Assembly: GCF_042666615.1 (NCBI RefSeq)
Contig: NZ_JBHTDD010000012.1
Location: 1-64,000 of the forward strand
From: KBS50 sp042666615
GTDB taxonomy: Bacteria; Actinomycetota; Actinomycetes; Mycobacteriales; Micromonosporaceae
DNA length: 64,000 bases
Reading direction: 5' to 3'
Shown: in pieces, positions 7,887 through 16,430 of the stretch
How the letters are laid out: each line of letters begins with the position of its first letter
Position numbering within the stretch: the first letter of the stretch is position 1
Translations under genes and position numbers: made by a program
The notes under the pieces: model-generated
Databases searched by the model: none
Told to the model about the DNA's origin: nothing
What the model saw: only the letters and a program-made list of their open reading frames with translations

Positions 7887-9697
7887 TGACCGACGGACGA
7901 CCGCTCGGTGAGATCACCGTGCTCGACGACGTCGGCCCGCCGCGCCGCGGCCGGGCCTACCCGGTGGCCGGCACGACCTCCGCCCTGCTGCTGCCGGCGG
8001 GGGTCCTGCTCGGTGGCCTGGTGGTGTGGCCGGTGCTGCGGACGCTGTACGCCAGCGTCACGGCCGGCGGGCGGTTCGTCGGCGGCGCCCACTTCCGGGC
8101 CGCGCTGGAGCAGCCGGGCGCGTGGTCGGCGGTCGGCCGGACGGTGATCTGGGCGCTTGTGGTGCCAGCCGTGGTCACCGCCCTCGGTTACCTGCTCGCG
8201 GCGGCGTCACCACGGTCGCGGGAGGGCGGTCCGGTCCAGCTCATCCTGGTGCTGCCGATCGCGGTGCCGCTGGTCGTCGCCGGCCTGGTCTTCCGGCTGC
8301 TCTACGACCCGGATCCCGGCCGCGGCCTGGCCACCCTGGTCGCCACCCGGCTGCTCGGCCGCTCCGCCGAGCAGGCACCCCAGTTTCTCGGCCCCGAGCT
8401 GGTCACCGCGGCCCTGATGTCGGCGTTCGTCTGGTCCTGGGTCGGGCTGGCGGTGCTGGTCTTCCGGGCCGCCCTGGACGCCGTACCGCAGAACCTCGCC
8501 GACGCGGTCCGGGCCAATGGCGGGACCCGACGCGACGTGCTGTGGCACGCCCAGTGGCGACCGCTGCTCCTGCGTACCGCCGCGGTGGTGTTCACCCTGG
8601 TGGCGCTCGCCACCGCGCGAACGTTCGACCTGATTCTGGTGATGGTGCCCGGCTCGGTCCGGGACGAGGCGTCGGTGCTCGCCGTGCTGGTCTGGCAGAC
8701 TTCCGGCGCCGGCACCACGGGGTCCGGCGCGGCCCTCGGCGTGGTGTGGCTCGCCGTGTTGATCGCCGGCCTGCTGCTGGCCGCCTTCTTCCTCCGGCAG
8801 AACTGGCCGCCGCCCCGCCGCGACGAGGTTCCGGAGGCCGACCAACCGCCGGTCCGCCCGCGCCGGGTGATGCGGATCCTCGCGGCCGTCGCCGCCGTGG
8901 TCTGGCTGGTGCCGCTGGCCGTGCTGGTGGCCACCTCGCTGCACGACCGGCGGGGAGCGGCGGTGCACGGATGGTGGGCGAGCCGTCCCGACCTCGGCTC
9001 GTACGCGGCGGTGCTGCGCGACCCGGACCTGCACCGGGCGCTGGCCTTCACCCTGCTGCTGGCCACCGCGGTGACCGGCGCCGTGCTGATCGTCGCGCTC
9101 CTTGCCGCGTACCCGCTGGCCTGGTTGACCGGCCCGGCCGCACAGCTGACCGGGGTGCTGTTGACACTCTCGGCCGTCGTGCCGAGCCAGGTGATCGCCG
9201 GACCGGTCAACGAGGTTCTCGGGGTGACCTCGTCGTCGGGCACCGCCTGGGGGCTGGCGCTTGTGCACATCTCGCGGGGGGTGCCGTTCGCCGTGCTGCT
9301 GCTGCGCAACGCGGTCGCCGATCTGCCCGCCCAGCAGGTGCGTCGGGCCCGGGTCGGTGGCCGGTGGTGGACCATGGTGTGGCGGCTGACCAAGCGGAAC
9401 CAGTCCGCGGTGATCGCCGTCTGCGTGCTGGAGTTCGTCCAGGTGTGGAACGACCTGGTGGTGGGGCTGCTGTTCGGTGGCCAGAGCACGGCACCGCTGG
9501 GCGCCCTGCTGTTCAGCCAGACCCGCCAGTTCGTCGCCAACAGCGGGCCGCTGGCGGCCAGTTCGGTGGTCGCCTCCGTGTTGCCGGTGGTCCTGGTGAT
9601 CCTGGCCCGCCAACACCTGATCACCGGTCTGGTGGCCGGCGGCGTCCCGGTCGCCCCCCGCGCCGCCGACACCGGAGCGGGCGGGGGCGCGCGATGA
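7886..9697 (+). CDS. Fused double ABC permease (MalF-like plus MalG-like)
   Basis: The 603-residue membrane protein joins two sugar-type permease domains in one chain. Domain one spans about residues 25-310, with several hydrophobic helices and the loop DAVRANGGTRRDVLWHAQW. Domain two spans about 325-590, with loop VRRARVGGRWWTMVWRLTK. Each loop sits where CUT1 permeases carry the EAA motif that docks the ATPase, but both lack the conserved Glu-Ala-Ala and Asp-Gly-Ala residues. A charged linker (PPPRRDEVPEADQPPVRPRR) separates the halves. Fusion of the two halves is rare in CUT1 systems. The loss of the docking motif parallels the loss of catalytic residues in the neighbouring ATPase. It overlaps its neighbours by one and four bases. 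Confidence 0.85.
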   Translation: MTDGRPLGEITVLDDVGPPRRGRAYPVAGTTSALLLPAGVLLGGLVVWPVLRTLYASVTAGGRFVGGAHFRAALEQPGAWSAVGRTVIWALVVPAVVTALGYLLAAASPRSREGGPVQLILVLPIAVPLVVAGLVFRLLYDPDPGRGLATLVATRLLGRSAEQAPQFLGPELVTAALMSAFVWSWVGLAVLVFRAALDAVPQNLADAVRANGGTRRDVLWHAQWRPLLLRTAAVVFTLVALATARTFDLILVMVPGSVRDEASVLAVLVWQTSGAGTTGSGAALGVVWLAVLIAGLLLAAFFLRQNWPPPRRDEVPEADQPPVRPRRVMRILAAVAAVVWLVPLAVLVATSLHDRRGAAVHGWWASRPDLGSYAAVLRDPDLHRALAFTLLLATAVTGAVLIVALLAAYPLAWLTGPAAQLTGVLLTLSAVVPSQVIAGPVNEVLGVTSSSGTAWGLALVHISRGVPFAVLLLRNAVADLPAQQVRRARVGGRWWTMVWRLTKRNQSAVIAVCVLEFVQVWNDLVVGLLFGGQSTAPLGALLFSQTRQFVANSGPLAASSVVASVLPVVLVILARQHLITGLVAGGVPVAPRAADTGAGGGAR

Positions 9698-12123
9698 CGG
9701 CGCCGGAGTCGCGACCGGACAGGTTCGGCCCGCCGCCCCGATGGCCGATGCTGGTGGCGATCGGCACCCTGCTCATGGGTGTGGTCGCCAACGTGGCGAG
9801 CAACCTGCTTTCCGAGATCGCCGGTGACGCCCTGGGCCCGGCCAGCGCCGCGGTGGCGGCGGCCGGGGCCGTCGCGTCCGTCCTGTTCGAGGTGCGCCGC
9901 CGGCGGGCCGCCCGGTATTCCTCCGGCGACCCCACGGACACGGTACCGCCGGCCGGGGCGCCGACCCTGCCGTACACGGCCGGATTCACCGGTCGCGCGG
10001 AGCACGTCGCCCGGATCGTGGACGACATCAAGCGGGAGCACGCGGTCGCCGTGGTAGGACGGCGCGCCGTGGGCACCTCGTCCTGCGCCGTGCAGGCGGC
10101 CAACCTGTGCCGCAGCGCGTACCCGGACGGTCAGCCCTATCTTGACCTGCGGCGCGGCGGTCGGCCGTGGAAGCCGCGTCAGGTCCTCACCGAACTGGCC
10201 CGGATCCTCGGCACCCCACCGCCCCGGTCCGGGCGGCCCGCCGACCTGACGGCAGCGGCCGACGCCATCCGCGGTCACCTGGACGGCAAGGAGATCCTGC
10301 TCGTCCTGGACAACGTGGATGATCCGGACCAGGCGCGCGCCCTGCTGCCGCCGGCGGCCCGCACCTGCCGGCTGCTGCTGGCCGGGACACCACGACTGTC
10401 CGGACTGGAGGGATTGGTCACGCACTGGCTCGACGAGCCGGGCCCGGACGAGGCGGTCGAGCTGTTCGCCAGCGCGGGCGGGGTGGCGACCGGCACCCGC
10501 AGCCGGCGGCCGGACCCGCGCACCGATCCAGCGGTCCGCATGCTCGTCGAACTCTGCGGCCGGCAGCCGCGTACCGTGCGGGCCCTCGGCTATCGCAGCG
10601 CCCGGCACGGGTGGAACGCGACCGACGTGCTGCGTCGGTTGCGGGCCGCGATCGAGGCGCCGCCACACGAGCGGATGGCGAACTCCCCGGCGCTGACCCT
10701 GCTGACCGAGCGGGACACCGCGTACGGTGCGCTGTCCGGCGAGGCCAGGCGGCTGTACCGGCTGCTGTCGCTCGCCCCGGTCACCCTGTCGCCCGTGGAG
10801 CCGGGCCAGCCCGCCGGTGCCGGGTCCCCCACCCATCGATTGACCACCGCCGCGGTGGACCGCACGGCCATCGCGGCGCTGGCCCGACGCCGACCGGAGC
10901 GGGTCGCCGCGGTCCTCGACGAGTTGGGCACGGCGGGTTTCGTGATCGGCACCTCGGGCGACCGGTTCCAGGTCCAACCGCTGCTCGGCCCGTACGCCCG
11001 CCTGCACCTGCGGGATGCCGTGCCACGCTGGCGGCGGGTGCTCGGCCAGGTCCGGCTCATCCGGCACCTGACCCGCCGGGCCGAGCGTCACCTGACCCGG
11101 TTGACCGGCCCCGGCTCGCCGACCGACCGGGAGCGTTCCCTGCCCCTGGACGACGACCCCGCGGCCTGGTTCGACCTGCACCACGAACTGCTCCGGGACG
11201 TCGTCCTGGAGGCGGCGCGGGCCACCCAGCCGCTCCCCCGCCGGCTCCGGCGGTGGTGGTTCCGGCTGGCGACGGCACTCTGCGGCTGGTACGCGCACGA
11301 GGGCCGGTCGGCCGACTGGGAGCTGGTCTGCCGGATGGTGCTGCGAGCGCCGACGGCCGAGGACCGGCGGGAGATCGCCGGCTGGACGCACAACGAGCTG
11401 GGCGTGCTGCTCCGGCGCCGCAACGAGCCGCACGCCGCCGTCGAGATGCTCAACCTGGCGGTCGCCAAGCGCGGCCGGCGCGGTGCCGCCCAGGCCCAGT
11501 TGAACCTCGCGCTCGCCCTGCTGGACCTGGGCAACGTGGACGAGGCCATCGAGCATCTGGAGCTGTCCCGGCGGCACCGCGCCGGTGCGGACCGCACCGG
11601 GCACGCCCTCACCGACCTGGGTCTGGGCGCCGCCCATCTGGCCCGGGACGAGCCACGCACGGCGAACCGGCACCTGGTCCGGGCGGCGAACGCCTTCTCC
11701 GCGATCGGGGACGCGCGCGGCTTCGCCGCCGCGCTGAGCAACCTGGCCCTGGTGCACAGCCGGCTCGGCGAACATCTCGACGCGGCGCAGGCGTGGCGGG
11801 CGGCGCTGCGCGAGTACGAGTCCCTGGACGACGGTCGGGGGCGGGCGACCGTGCTGCTCAACGCCGGCGTCAGCCTGCTCGCGTCGACGCCGCCGCGGGC
11901 CGGGGCGGCGTACGACAGGCTGACCGAGAGCCTGCTGCTGCGCGACGGTTCGCCCATCACCGCCGGCCACGGCCGGACCCTGCTCCACCTGGGCGACGCC
12001 GCGGAGATTCTCGGCCGCCACGACGAGGCCCGCCGGCACTGGGCCGGGGCGGAGCGGGCGTGCGAAGCGGTACGCGACGCCGAGGGTATGGCCGCGGCTG
12101 GCGCGCGGCTGGCCGGCCGATGA
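9694..12123 (+). CDS. Membrane NB-ARC/TPR (STAND-like) protein with altered P-loop
   Basis: The 809-residue protein starts with two hydrophobic helices (about residues 18-40 and 48-66), then an Arg-rich stop and a linker. An NB-ARC-like NTPase follows: FTGRAEHVARI near 98, a P-loop position reading GRRAVGTSS (122-130), and VLDNVDD with Asp206 as Walker B. The P-loop lysine is replaced by Thr128, so nucleotide hydrolysis is doubtful. A winged-helix-like segment follows, and from about 560 to the end there are TPR-type helical pairs such as HNELGVLLRRRNEPHAAVEMLNLA and TDLGLGAAHLARDEPRTA. NB-ARC/TPR proteins usually act as signalling switches or AfsR/SARP-like regulators; no DNA-binding domain is seen here. 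Its start overlaps the permease stop (ATGA), making it the fourth gene of the operon. Confidence 0.8.
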   Translation: MTAPESRPDRFGPPPRWPMLVAIGTLLMGVVANVASNLLSEIAGDALGPASAAVAAAGAVASVLFEVRRRRAARYSSGDPTDTVPPAGAPTLPYTAGFTGRAEHVARIVDDIKREHAVAVVGRRAVGTSSCAVQAANLCRSAYPDGQPYLDLRRGGRPWKPRQVLTELARILGTPPPRSGRPADLTAAADAIRGHLDGKEILLVLDNVDDPDQARALLPPAARTCRLLLAGTPRLSGLEGLVTHWLDEPGPDEAVELFASAGGVATGTRSRRPDPRTDPAVRMLVELCGRQPRTVRALGYRSARHGWNATDVLRRLRAAIEAPPHERMANSPALTLLTERDTAYGALSGEARRLYRLLSLAPVTLSPVEPGQPAGAGSPTHRLTTAAVDRTAIAALARRRPERVAAVLDELGTAGFVIGTSGDRFQVQPLLGPYARLHLRDAVPRWRRVLGQVRLIRHLTRRAERHLTRLTGPGSPTDRERSLPLDDDPAAWFDLHHELLRDVVLEAARATQPLPRRLRRWWFRLATALCGWYAHEGRSADWELVCRMVLRAPTAEDRREIAGWTHNELGVLLRRRNEPHAAVEMLNLAVAKRGRRGAAQAQLNLALALLDLGNVDEAIEHLELSRRHRAGADRTGHALTDLGLGAAHLARDEPRTANRHLVRAANAFSAIGDARGFAAALSNLALVHSRLGEHLDAAQAWRAALREYESLDDGRGRATVLLNAGVSLLASTPPRAGAAYDRLTESLLLRDGSPITAGHGRTLLHLGDAAEILGRHDEARRHWAGAERACEAVRDAEGMAAAGARLAGR

Positions 12124-12204
12124 CGGCGCCGCGACATCGCACCGGCGGTGACCAGAGGCGGGTAGGCTGCCGGGGTCGATGGCCGTCGAACGCCCGGAGG
12201 CGAG

Positions 12205-13032
12205 ATGTCGCAGAGCAGCACGGAGGACCCGACGTTGGACGCCGCACCATCCGGAGTGGACACATCGGTGCCACATTCGGCGCGGGTCTATGACTGGTGG
12301 CTCGGCGGCAAGGACAACTTCGCCGTGGACCGGCAGATGGGCGCCGCACTCGTGGCGGCTATCCCCACCCTGCGCGACATGGCGGCGGAGAACCGGCGCT
12401 TCGTGCACCGGGCCGCGCGCTACCTGGTGGCGGAGGCGGGCGTCCGGCAGTTCCTCGACATCGGCACCGGCATCCCCACCCGGCCCAACCTGCACGATGT
12501 CGCGCAGGCTATCGCGCCGGAGACCCGGGTGGTGTACGTCGACAACGACCCCATCGTGTTGGCGCACGCCCGCGCGCTGATGGACAGCACCCCGCAGGGG
12601 CGCAGCGAGTACATCCACGCCGACCTGCGCGAACCCGGTGGGATCCTGGCCGACGACGCGTTGCGCGCCACGCTCGACCTGGACCGACCGGTGGCGCTCA
12701 CGTTGATCGCGGTCCTCATGTTGCTGCGCGACTCCGACGACCCCGCCGGCATCATTCGCACCCTCGCCGACGCCCTCCCGTCGGGCAGCTATCTGGCGAT
12801 CACGCATCCCACGCAGGACTTCAACCCGGCCGAGATGGACGCCGCCGTGGCCGCGGCCACGCACGGCGGGATGACGCTGGTGCCGCGCGCCCGCGACGAG
12901 GTCGAACGGCTCTTCCTCGGTTGGGATCTGGTGGAACCCGGTCTGGTGCCGGTGATGGCCTGGCAGCCGGAGACGCCGCCGTCCGATCCGACGGCCGCGT
13001 ACTACTGGGCCGGGCTGGCCCGCAAACCCTGA
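12205..13032 (+). CDS. SAM-dependent methyltransferase, DUF574 family (PF04672)
   Basis: The 275-residue protein carries the DUF574 hallmark HSARVYDWWLGGKDNFAVDR near residues 24-43, then the SAM-binding FLDIGTGIPTRPNLH and VVYVDNDPIVLAHA. This family is abundant in Streptomyces and Micromonosporaceae; its substrates are largely unknown. The start ATG has GGAGG four bases upstream. It lies 81 bases after the NB-ARC/TPR gene in the same direction and could be read through from that operon, but it is not overlapped. A strong bidirectional hairpin follows its stop. Confidence 0.9.
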   Translation: MSQSSTEDPTLDAAPSGVDTSVPHSARVYDWWLGGKDNFAVDRQMGAALVAAIPTLRDMAAENRRFVHRAARYLVAEAGVRQFLDIGTGIPTRPNLHDVAQAIAPETRVVYVDNDPIVLAHARALMDSTPQGRSEYIHADLREPGGILADDALRATLDLDRPVALTLIAVLMLLRDSDDPAGIIRTLADALPSGSYLAITHPTQDFNPAEMDAAVAAATHGGMTLVPRARDEVERLFLGWDLVEPGLVPVMAWQPETPPSDPTAAYYWAGLARKP

Positions 13033-13036
13033 CCGT

Positions 13037-13074
13037 CGTCCGCGCGTCCCGGCGATGGCCGGGACGCGCGGACG
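13037..13074. terminator. Bidirectional terminator, perfect 17-bp stem
   Basis: Perfect arms at 13037-13053 and 13058-13074 enclose a GATG loop. It sits between the convergent methyltransferase and peptide-transporter operons and can serve both. Confidence 0.85.
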
Positions 13075-13106
13075 GGAACCGGTTCAGCTCGGCGGCAGGT
13101 CCGCTG

Positions 13107-14162
13107 TCACACCTGCGGCTCGGCGAAGTGGCAGGCGGCGAGCTGCCCGCCCGCCTTCTCCTCCAGCGGGGGCGTGACCTCGGCGCAGATGTCCTCGGCC
13201 TTCCAGCAGCGGGTGCGGAACCGGCAGCCCGAGGGCGGGTCGATCGGGCTCGGCACGTCGCCGGACAGGCGGATCCGGGTTCTCGGCTCCGCGCCGCGGG
13301 CGACGTTGACGTCCGGCACGGCGGAGAGCAGGGCCTGGGTGTACGGGTGCTGCGGGGCGGCGTAGATCTGTTCGCGCGGTCCCATCTCCATGACCCGGCC
13401 GAGGTACATGACCGCGACCCGGTCACAGAAGTGCCGCACCACGCCGAGGTCGTGCGCGATGAACACGAACGCGATGTTGAACTCCTTGCGCAGGTCCTCC
13501 AGCAGGTTCATCACCTGCGCCTGGATGGACACGTCGAGCGCGCTCACCGGTTCGTCCGCCACGATGACCTTCGGCCGGGCGGCGAGCGCCCGGGCGATGC
13601 CGATCCGCTGCCGCTGACCGCCGGAGAACTCGTGCGGGTAGCGGTTGTAGTGCTCGGGGTTGAGACCGACCACCTCCAGCAGCTCCTGCACCCGGGCCAG
13701 CTCACGCCCCTTGGGCACCATGTTGTGGGTCCGCAGCGCGGTGCCCACGATGGTGCCGACGGTGTGCCGGGGGTTCAGCGACGAGTACGGGTCCTGGAAG
13801 ATGAGCTGGATCTCCCGCCGGTACGGCAGCAGCTGCCGGTCCGACAGGTGGGCGATGTCGTGGCCCTGGTAGAGGATCTGGCCCGAGGTCGGGGTGAGCA
13901 GCCGGGCGATCAGCCGGGCGGTGGTGGACTTGCCACAGCCCGACTCCCCGACCAGGCCGAGCGTCTCCCCCGGCCCGACGGTCAGCGACACCCCGTCGAC
14001 CGCCTGCACCTTGTTGTTGGCCCGCCGGAGCAGCCCTTCACCCTTCACGGTGAAGTGCATGGTGAGGTCCTTGAGTTCCAGCAGTGGAGCCCCCGGCTTG
14101 CTGGGAACGCGGGAGCCCTTCCGGTCCTCCGCCGTGTCGATCGCTGCGGTCGTCATCGTCAT
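13107..14162 (-). CDS. dppF: Oligopeptide ABC transporter ATP-binding protein (DppF/OppF type)
   Basis: The 351-residue ATPase energises peptide import at the cytoplasmic face of the membrane. Walker A is GESGCGKST, the signature is FSGGQRQR, Walker B is VIVADEP and the H-loop is IAHDLGVV. The C-terminal oligopeptide domain contains the cysteine-bearing SGCRFRTRCWKAEDIC and may hold an iron-sulphur cluster in such proteins. It is the last gene of the dpp-like operon, starting six bases after the DppD-like ATPase stop. The N-terminal 25 residues before the domain are longer than usual but harmless. The peptide substrate is unknown. Confidence 0.93.
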   Translation of the reverse strand: MTMTTAAIDTAEDRKGSRVPSKPGAPLLELKDLTMHFTVKGEGLLRRANNKVQAVDGVSLTVGPGETLGLVGESGCGKSTTARLIARLLTPTSGQILYQGHDIAHLSDRQLLPYRREIQLIFQDPYSSLNPRHTVGTIVGTALRTHNMVPKGRELARVQELLEVVGLNPEHYNRYPHEFSGGQRQRIGIARALAARPKVIVADEPVSALDVSIQAQVMNLLEDLRKEFNIAFVFIAHDLGVVRHFCDRVAVMYLGRVMEMGPREQIYAAPQHPYTQALLSAVPDVNVARGAEPRTRIRLSGDVPSPIDPPSGCRFRTRCWKAEDICAEVTPPLEEKAGGQLAACHFAEPQV

Positions 14163-14168
14163 GGTCCT

Positions 14169-15290
14169 TTACGGCAGCCGGGGCAGGATGTCGGTCTGGA
14201 ACGTCCGGTCGGGGTCTTGCAGGTGGCACCGGGACAGCCGGTTGGGGTCGGCGGTGCGCGGGATGAACTCCGGCACCTCGTTCTTGCACAGCCCGCCGGG
14301 GACCCGGGTGCGGAACTCGCAGCGCGGGTGGAACGGGCAGCCGGACGGGATGGCCAGCAGGCTGGGCGGGGTTCCGGGGATCGGGTGCAGCGGTGCCGGG
14401 TCACCGGACAGCGCCGGGATGCTCTCCAACAGACCCCACGCGTACGGGTGCAGCGGGGTGCCGAGGACCTTGTGCGCGGCACCGAACTCGACGGCCCGGC
14501 CGGCGTACATCACCAGGACGTCGTCGGCGATCTCGGCGACCACGCCGAGGTCGTGGGTGACGAAGATGACCGCCGATCCGAAGTCGCGCTGCAGGTCGGC
14601 GATCAGGTCGAGGATCTGCGCCTGCACGGTCACGTCGAGCGCGGTGGTGGGCTCGTCGGCGATGAGCAGCTTGGGGTCGTTGATCAGCGCCATCGCGATC
14701 ATCACGCGCTGCCGCATACCGCCGGAGAACTGGTGCGGGAAGTCGCCGAGCCGCTTGCGGGGGTTCGGGATGCCGACCCGGCCGAGCATGTCGACCGCGC
14801 GGTCCCGGGCCGCCCGCTTGGAGACGTCGTGGTGCGCCCGGTACGCCTCGACGAGCTGGTTGCCGATGGTGAAGAACGGGTGCAGCGAGGACTGCGGGTC
14901 CTGGAAGATCATCGCCGCGGTGTTGCCCCGGTGCTTGCGGATCTGGTCCTGCCGCAGGCCGACGATCTCGGTGCCGCCGAGCTTGATCGAGCCGGAGATC
15001 CGCGCGCTCCTCGGGTCGTGCAGCCCCATGACGGCCATGCTGGACACGCTCTTGCCCGAGCCGGACTCGCCCACGATCGCGAGCGTCCGGCCCAGCGGCA
15101 GCGAATAGCTCAGGCCCTGCACCGCCTGCACCACACCGTCGGCGGTGGGGAAGGCGACCCGCAGGTCGCGTACCTCGAGGTAGGCCTCGCCGTCCGAGGT
15201 GGGCGCCGGCTGCTCCCGCCGGGCCCGGACGACGGTCTGCGGACCGCGCACCGCGGTCGCGGGGGTCGGGGACGCCGTCTCGTCGCTCAT
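14169..15290 (-). CDS. dppD: Oligopeptide ABC transporter ATP-binding protein (DppD/OppD type)
   Basis: This is the 373-residue partner ATPase of the peptide importer. After a disordered N-terminus of about 35 residues it shows VAFPTADGVVQAVQGLSY, Walker A GESGSGKS, signature FSGGMRQR, Walker B LLIADEPT and H-loop VTHDLGVV. The C-terminal domain ends with SGCPFHPRCEF and further cysteines, as in OppD. The start ATG overlaps the stop of a 28-codon ORF by four bases (ATGA), which itself overlaps the dppB-like stop. Both ATPases are catalytically complete, in contrast to the pseudo-ATPase near 6 kb. Confidence 0.93.
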   Translation of the reverse strand: MSDETASPTPATAVRGPQTVVRARREQPAPTSDGEAYLEVRDLRVAFPTADGVVQAVQGLSYSLPLGRTLAIVGESGSGKSVSSMAVMGLHDPRSARISGSIKLGGTEIVGLRQDQIRKHRGNTAAMIFQDPQSSLHPFFTIGNQLVEAYRAHHDVSKRAARDRAVDMLGRVGIPNPRKRLGDFPHQFSGGMRQRVMIAMALINDPKLLIADEPTTALDVTVQAQILDLIADLQRDFGSAVIFVTHDLGVVAEIADDVLVMYAGRAVEFGAAHKVLGTPLHPYAWGLLESIPALSGDPAPLHPIPGTPPSLLAIPSGCPFHPRCEFRTRVPGGLCKNEVPEFIPRTADPNRLSRCHLQDPDRTFQTDILPRLP

Positions 15291-15373
15291 GCTGCTGCCG
15301 CCTTATCGCGTTCTGTCCGCCGGCGCTGGCCGGCGCTGACCTCCGGGTCGATCAGGGACGTCGCCCCGGTCAT
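15287..15373 (-). CDS. 28-residue ORF coupled between dppB and dppD
   Basis: A short reading frame fills the gap between the dppB-like and dppD-like genes exactly. Its ATG overlaps the dppB stop by four bases, and its TGA overlaps the dppD start by four bases. The peptide is hydrophilic and contains SLIDPEVSAGQRRRTERDK, which looks like the cytoplasmic N-terminus of an OppC/DppC permease before its first helix. This is the position where dppC normally sits, yet the operon's dppC-like gene is at the front. The ORF may be the stump left when dppC was deleted or moved, kept because it couples translation. It could also be a real small protein. Function is unproven. Confidence 0.55.
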   Translation of the reverse strand: MTGATSLIDPEVSAGQRRRTERDKAAAA

Positions 15374-16353
15374 GACAGCCGGACCCGGGGGTCGAGGAAG
15401 GTGTACAGGATGTCGACCACGAGGTTCATCACCACGAGGACGGTGGCGCCGACAAGCACGGTGCCCATCAGCACCGGCAGGTCGTACTGGTTGAACGCCC
15501 GGATGGTGAGCACGCCGAGGCCGTTGAGCCCGAAGATGCTCTCGGTGAAGATGGCGCCGGCCATCTGGGCGGCGAGGTCGACGCCGAAGACGCTGGCCAC
15601 CGGGGTCAGCGAGGAGCGCAGCCCGTGGCGGTACACCACCCGGCGCTCGCTGATGCCCTTGGCCCGCGCCGTGCGGATGTAGTCCTCGCCCAGCGACTCG
15701 ATCATCGAGGCTCGGGAGTACCGGGTGTACTGGGCCGCGTTGTAGAAGCCGAGCGTGAGCCAGGCGGCGAGCAGGCCGGATGCCCACATGAACGGATTCT
15801 GGGTGAGCGGGGTGTACTGCGACGTGGGCAGGAAGGTGGCGTAGAGCGCCACCATGAGGGCCACCACGAAGTACGGCATCGAGTTGGTGACCAGGGTTGC
15901 CCCCACCACCAGCCGGTCGGCGGGGGTACCGCGCCGGCGGCCGGCGATGCTGCCGGTCAGCACACCGACGATCAGGTAGACCACTGCCGCCCCACCGATG
16001 ACGGACACGGTCACCGGCACCGCCTGGGCGAGCAGGCTGGTCACCGGTTGACCGAGGGTGTACGAGTAGCCGAGGCAGGGCGCCGCGCACTCGATGATCG
16101 CGCCGGCGCTGCCGAACTCCCGGCCGACGAAGATGCCCTGCAGGAACAGGAGGAGCTGCTCCCACACCGGCTTGTCCAGGCCGAGGCTCGCGTTGATGTC
16201 GGCGATCCGGTCCGGGGTGCACCGCAGGCCACAGATCACGCCGACCGGGTCGGTGGGCGCCACGAAGAACAACATGAAGCTGGCGATCAGGGTCACGACG
16301 ATGACTGAGACCGCGGTCAAGCACCGTCGCAGGATGTACAGCAGCACCGCCAA
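15370..16353 (-). CDS. dppB: Oligopeptide ABC transporter permease (DppB/OppB type)
   Basis: The 327-residue integral membrane protein forms one half of the peptide channel. It has a first helix at about residues 9-31, a periplasmic-side domain with paired cysteines (VICGLRCTPDRI and ECAAPCLG), and five further helices. The cytoplasmic coupling loop contains YIRTARAKGISERRVVYRHGLRSSL, the binding-protein-dependent transport signature that contacts the ATPase. The last part (GLNGLGVLTIRAFNQYDLPVLMG) is typical for the family. It lies 128 bases after the binding-protein gene, a gap holding a long palindrome, and its stop overlaps the 28-residue ORF. Confidence 0.92.
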   Translation of the reverse strand: MAVLLYILRRCLTAVSVIVVTLIASFMLFFVAPTDPVGVICGLRCTPDRIADINASLGLDKPVWEQLLLFLQGIFVGREFGSAGAIIECAAPCLGYSYTLGQPVTSLLAQAVPVTVSVIGGAAVVYLIVGVLTGSIAGRRRGTPADRLVVGATLVTNSMPYFVVALMVALYATFLPTSQYTPLTQNPFMWASGLLAAWLTLGFYNAAQYTRYSRASMIESLGEDYIRTARAKGISERRVVYRHGLRSSLTPVASVFGVDLAAQMAGAIFTESIFGLNGLGVLTIRAFNQYDLPVLMGTVLVGATVLVVMNLVVDILYTFLDPRVRLS

Positions 16354-16430
16354 CTCCTTTGAGTTCGCACGGGCACCGGCCTCGGCCGGCAGTTCTTTCG
16401 GGGGTCAGGTCTTGCGAGGGTTATCCGAGT

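Noticed and set aside
9694..12123. Antiphage STAND (Avs-like) defence protein
   Set aside because: It has no effector domain, lacks the P-loop lysine, is membrane-anchored at its N-terminus and is locked into a transporter-like operon. A signalling role fits better.
8302..12864. Very long open frames antisense to the ABC-like and NB-ARC genes, also at 3363-7442, 49253-51919 and 55041-57143
   Set aside because: They mirror the GC-rich third-position pattern of real genes on the other strand, have Arg/Gly/Pro/His-rich low-complexity translations and no recognisable domains.
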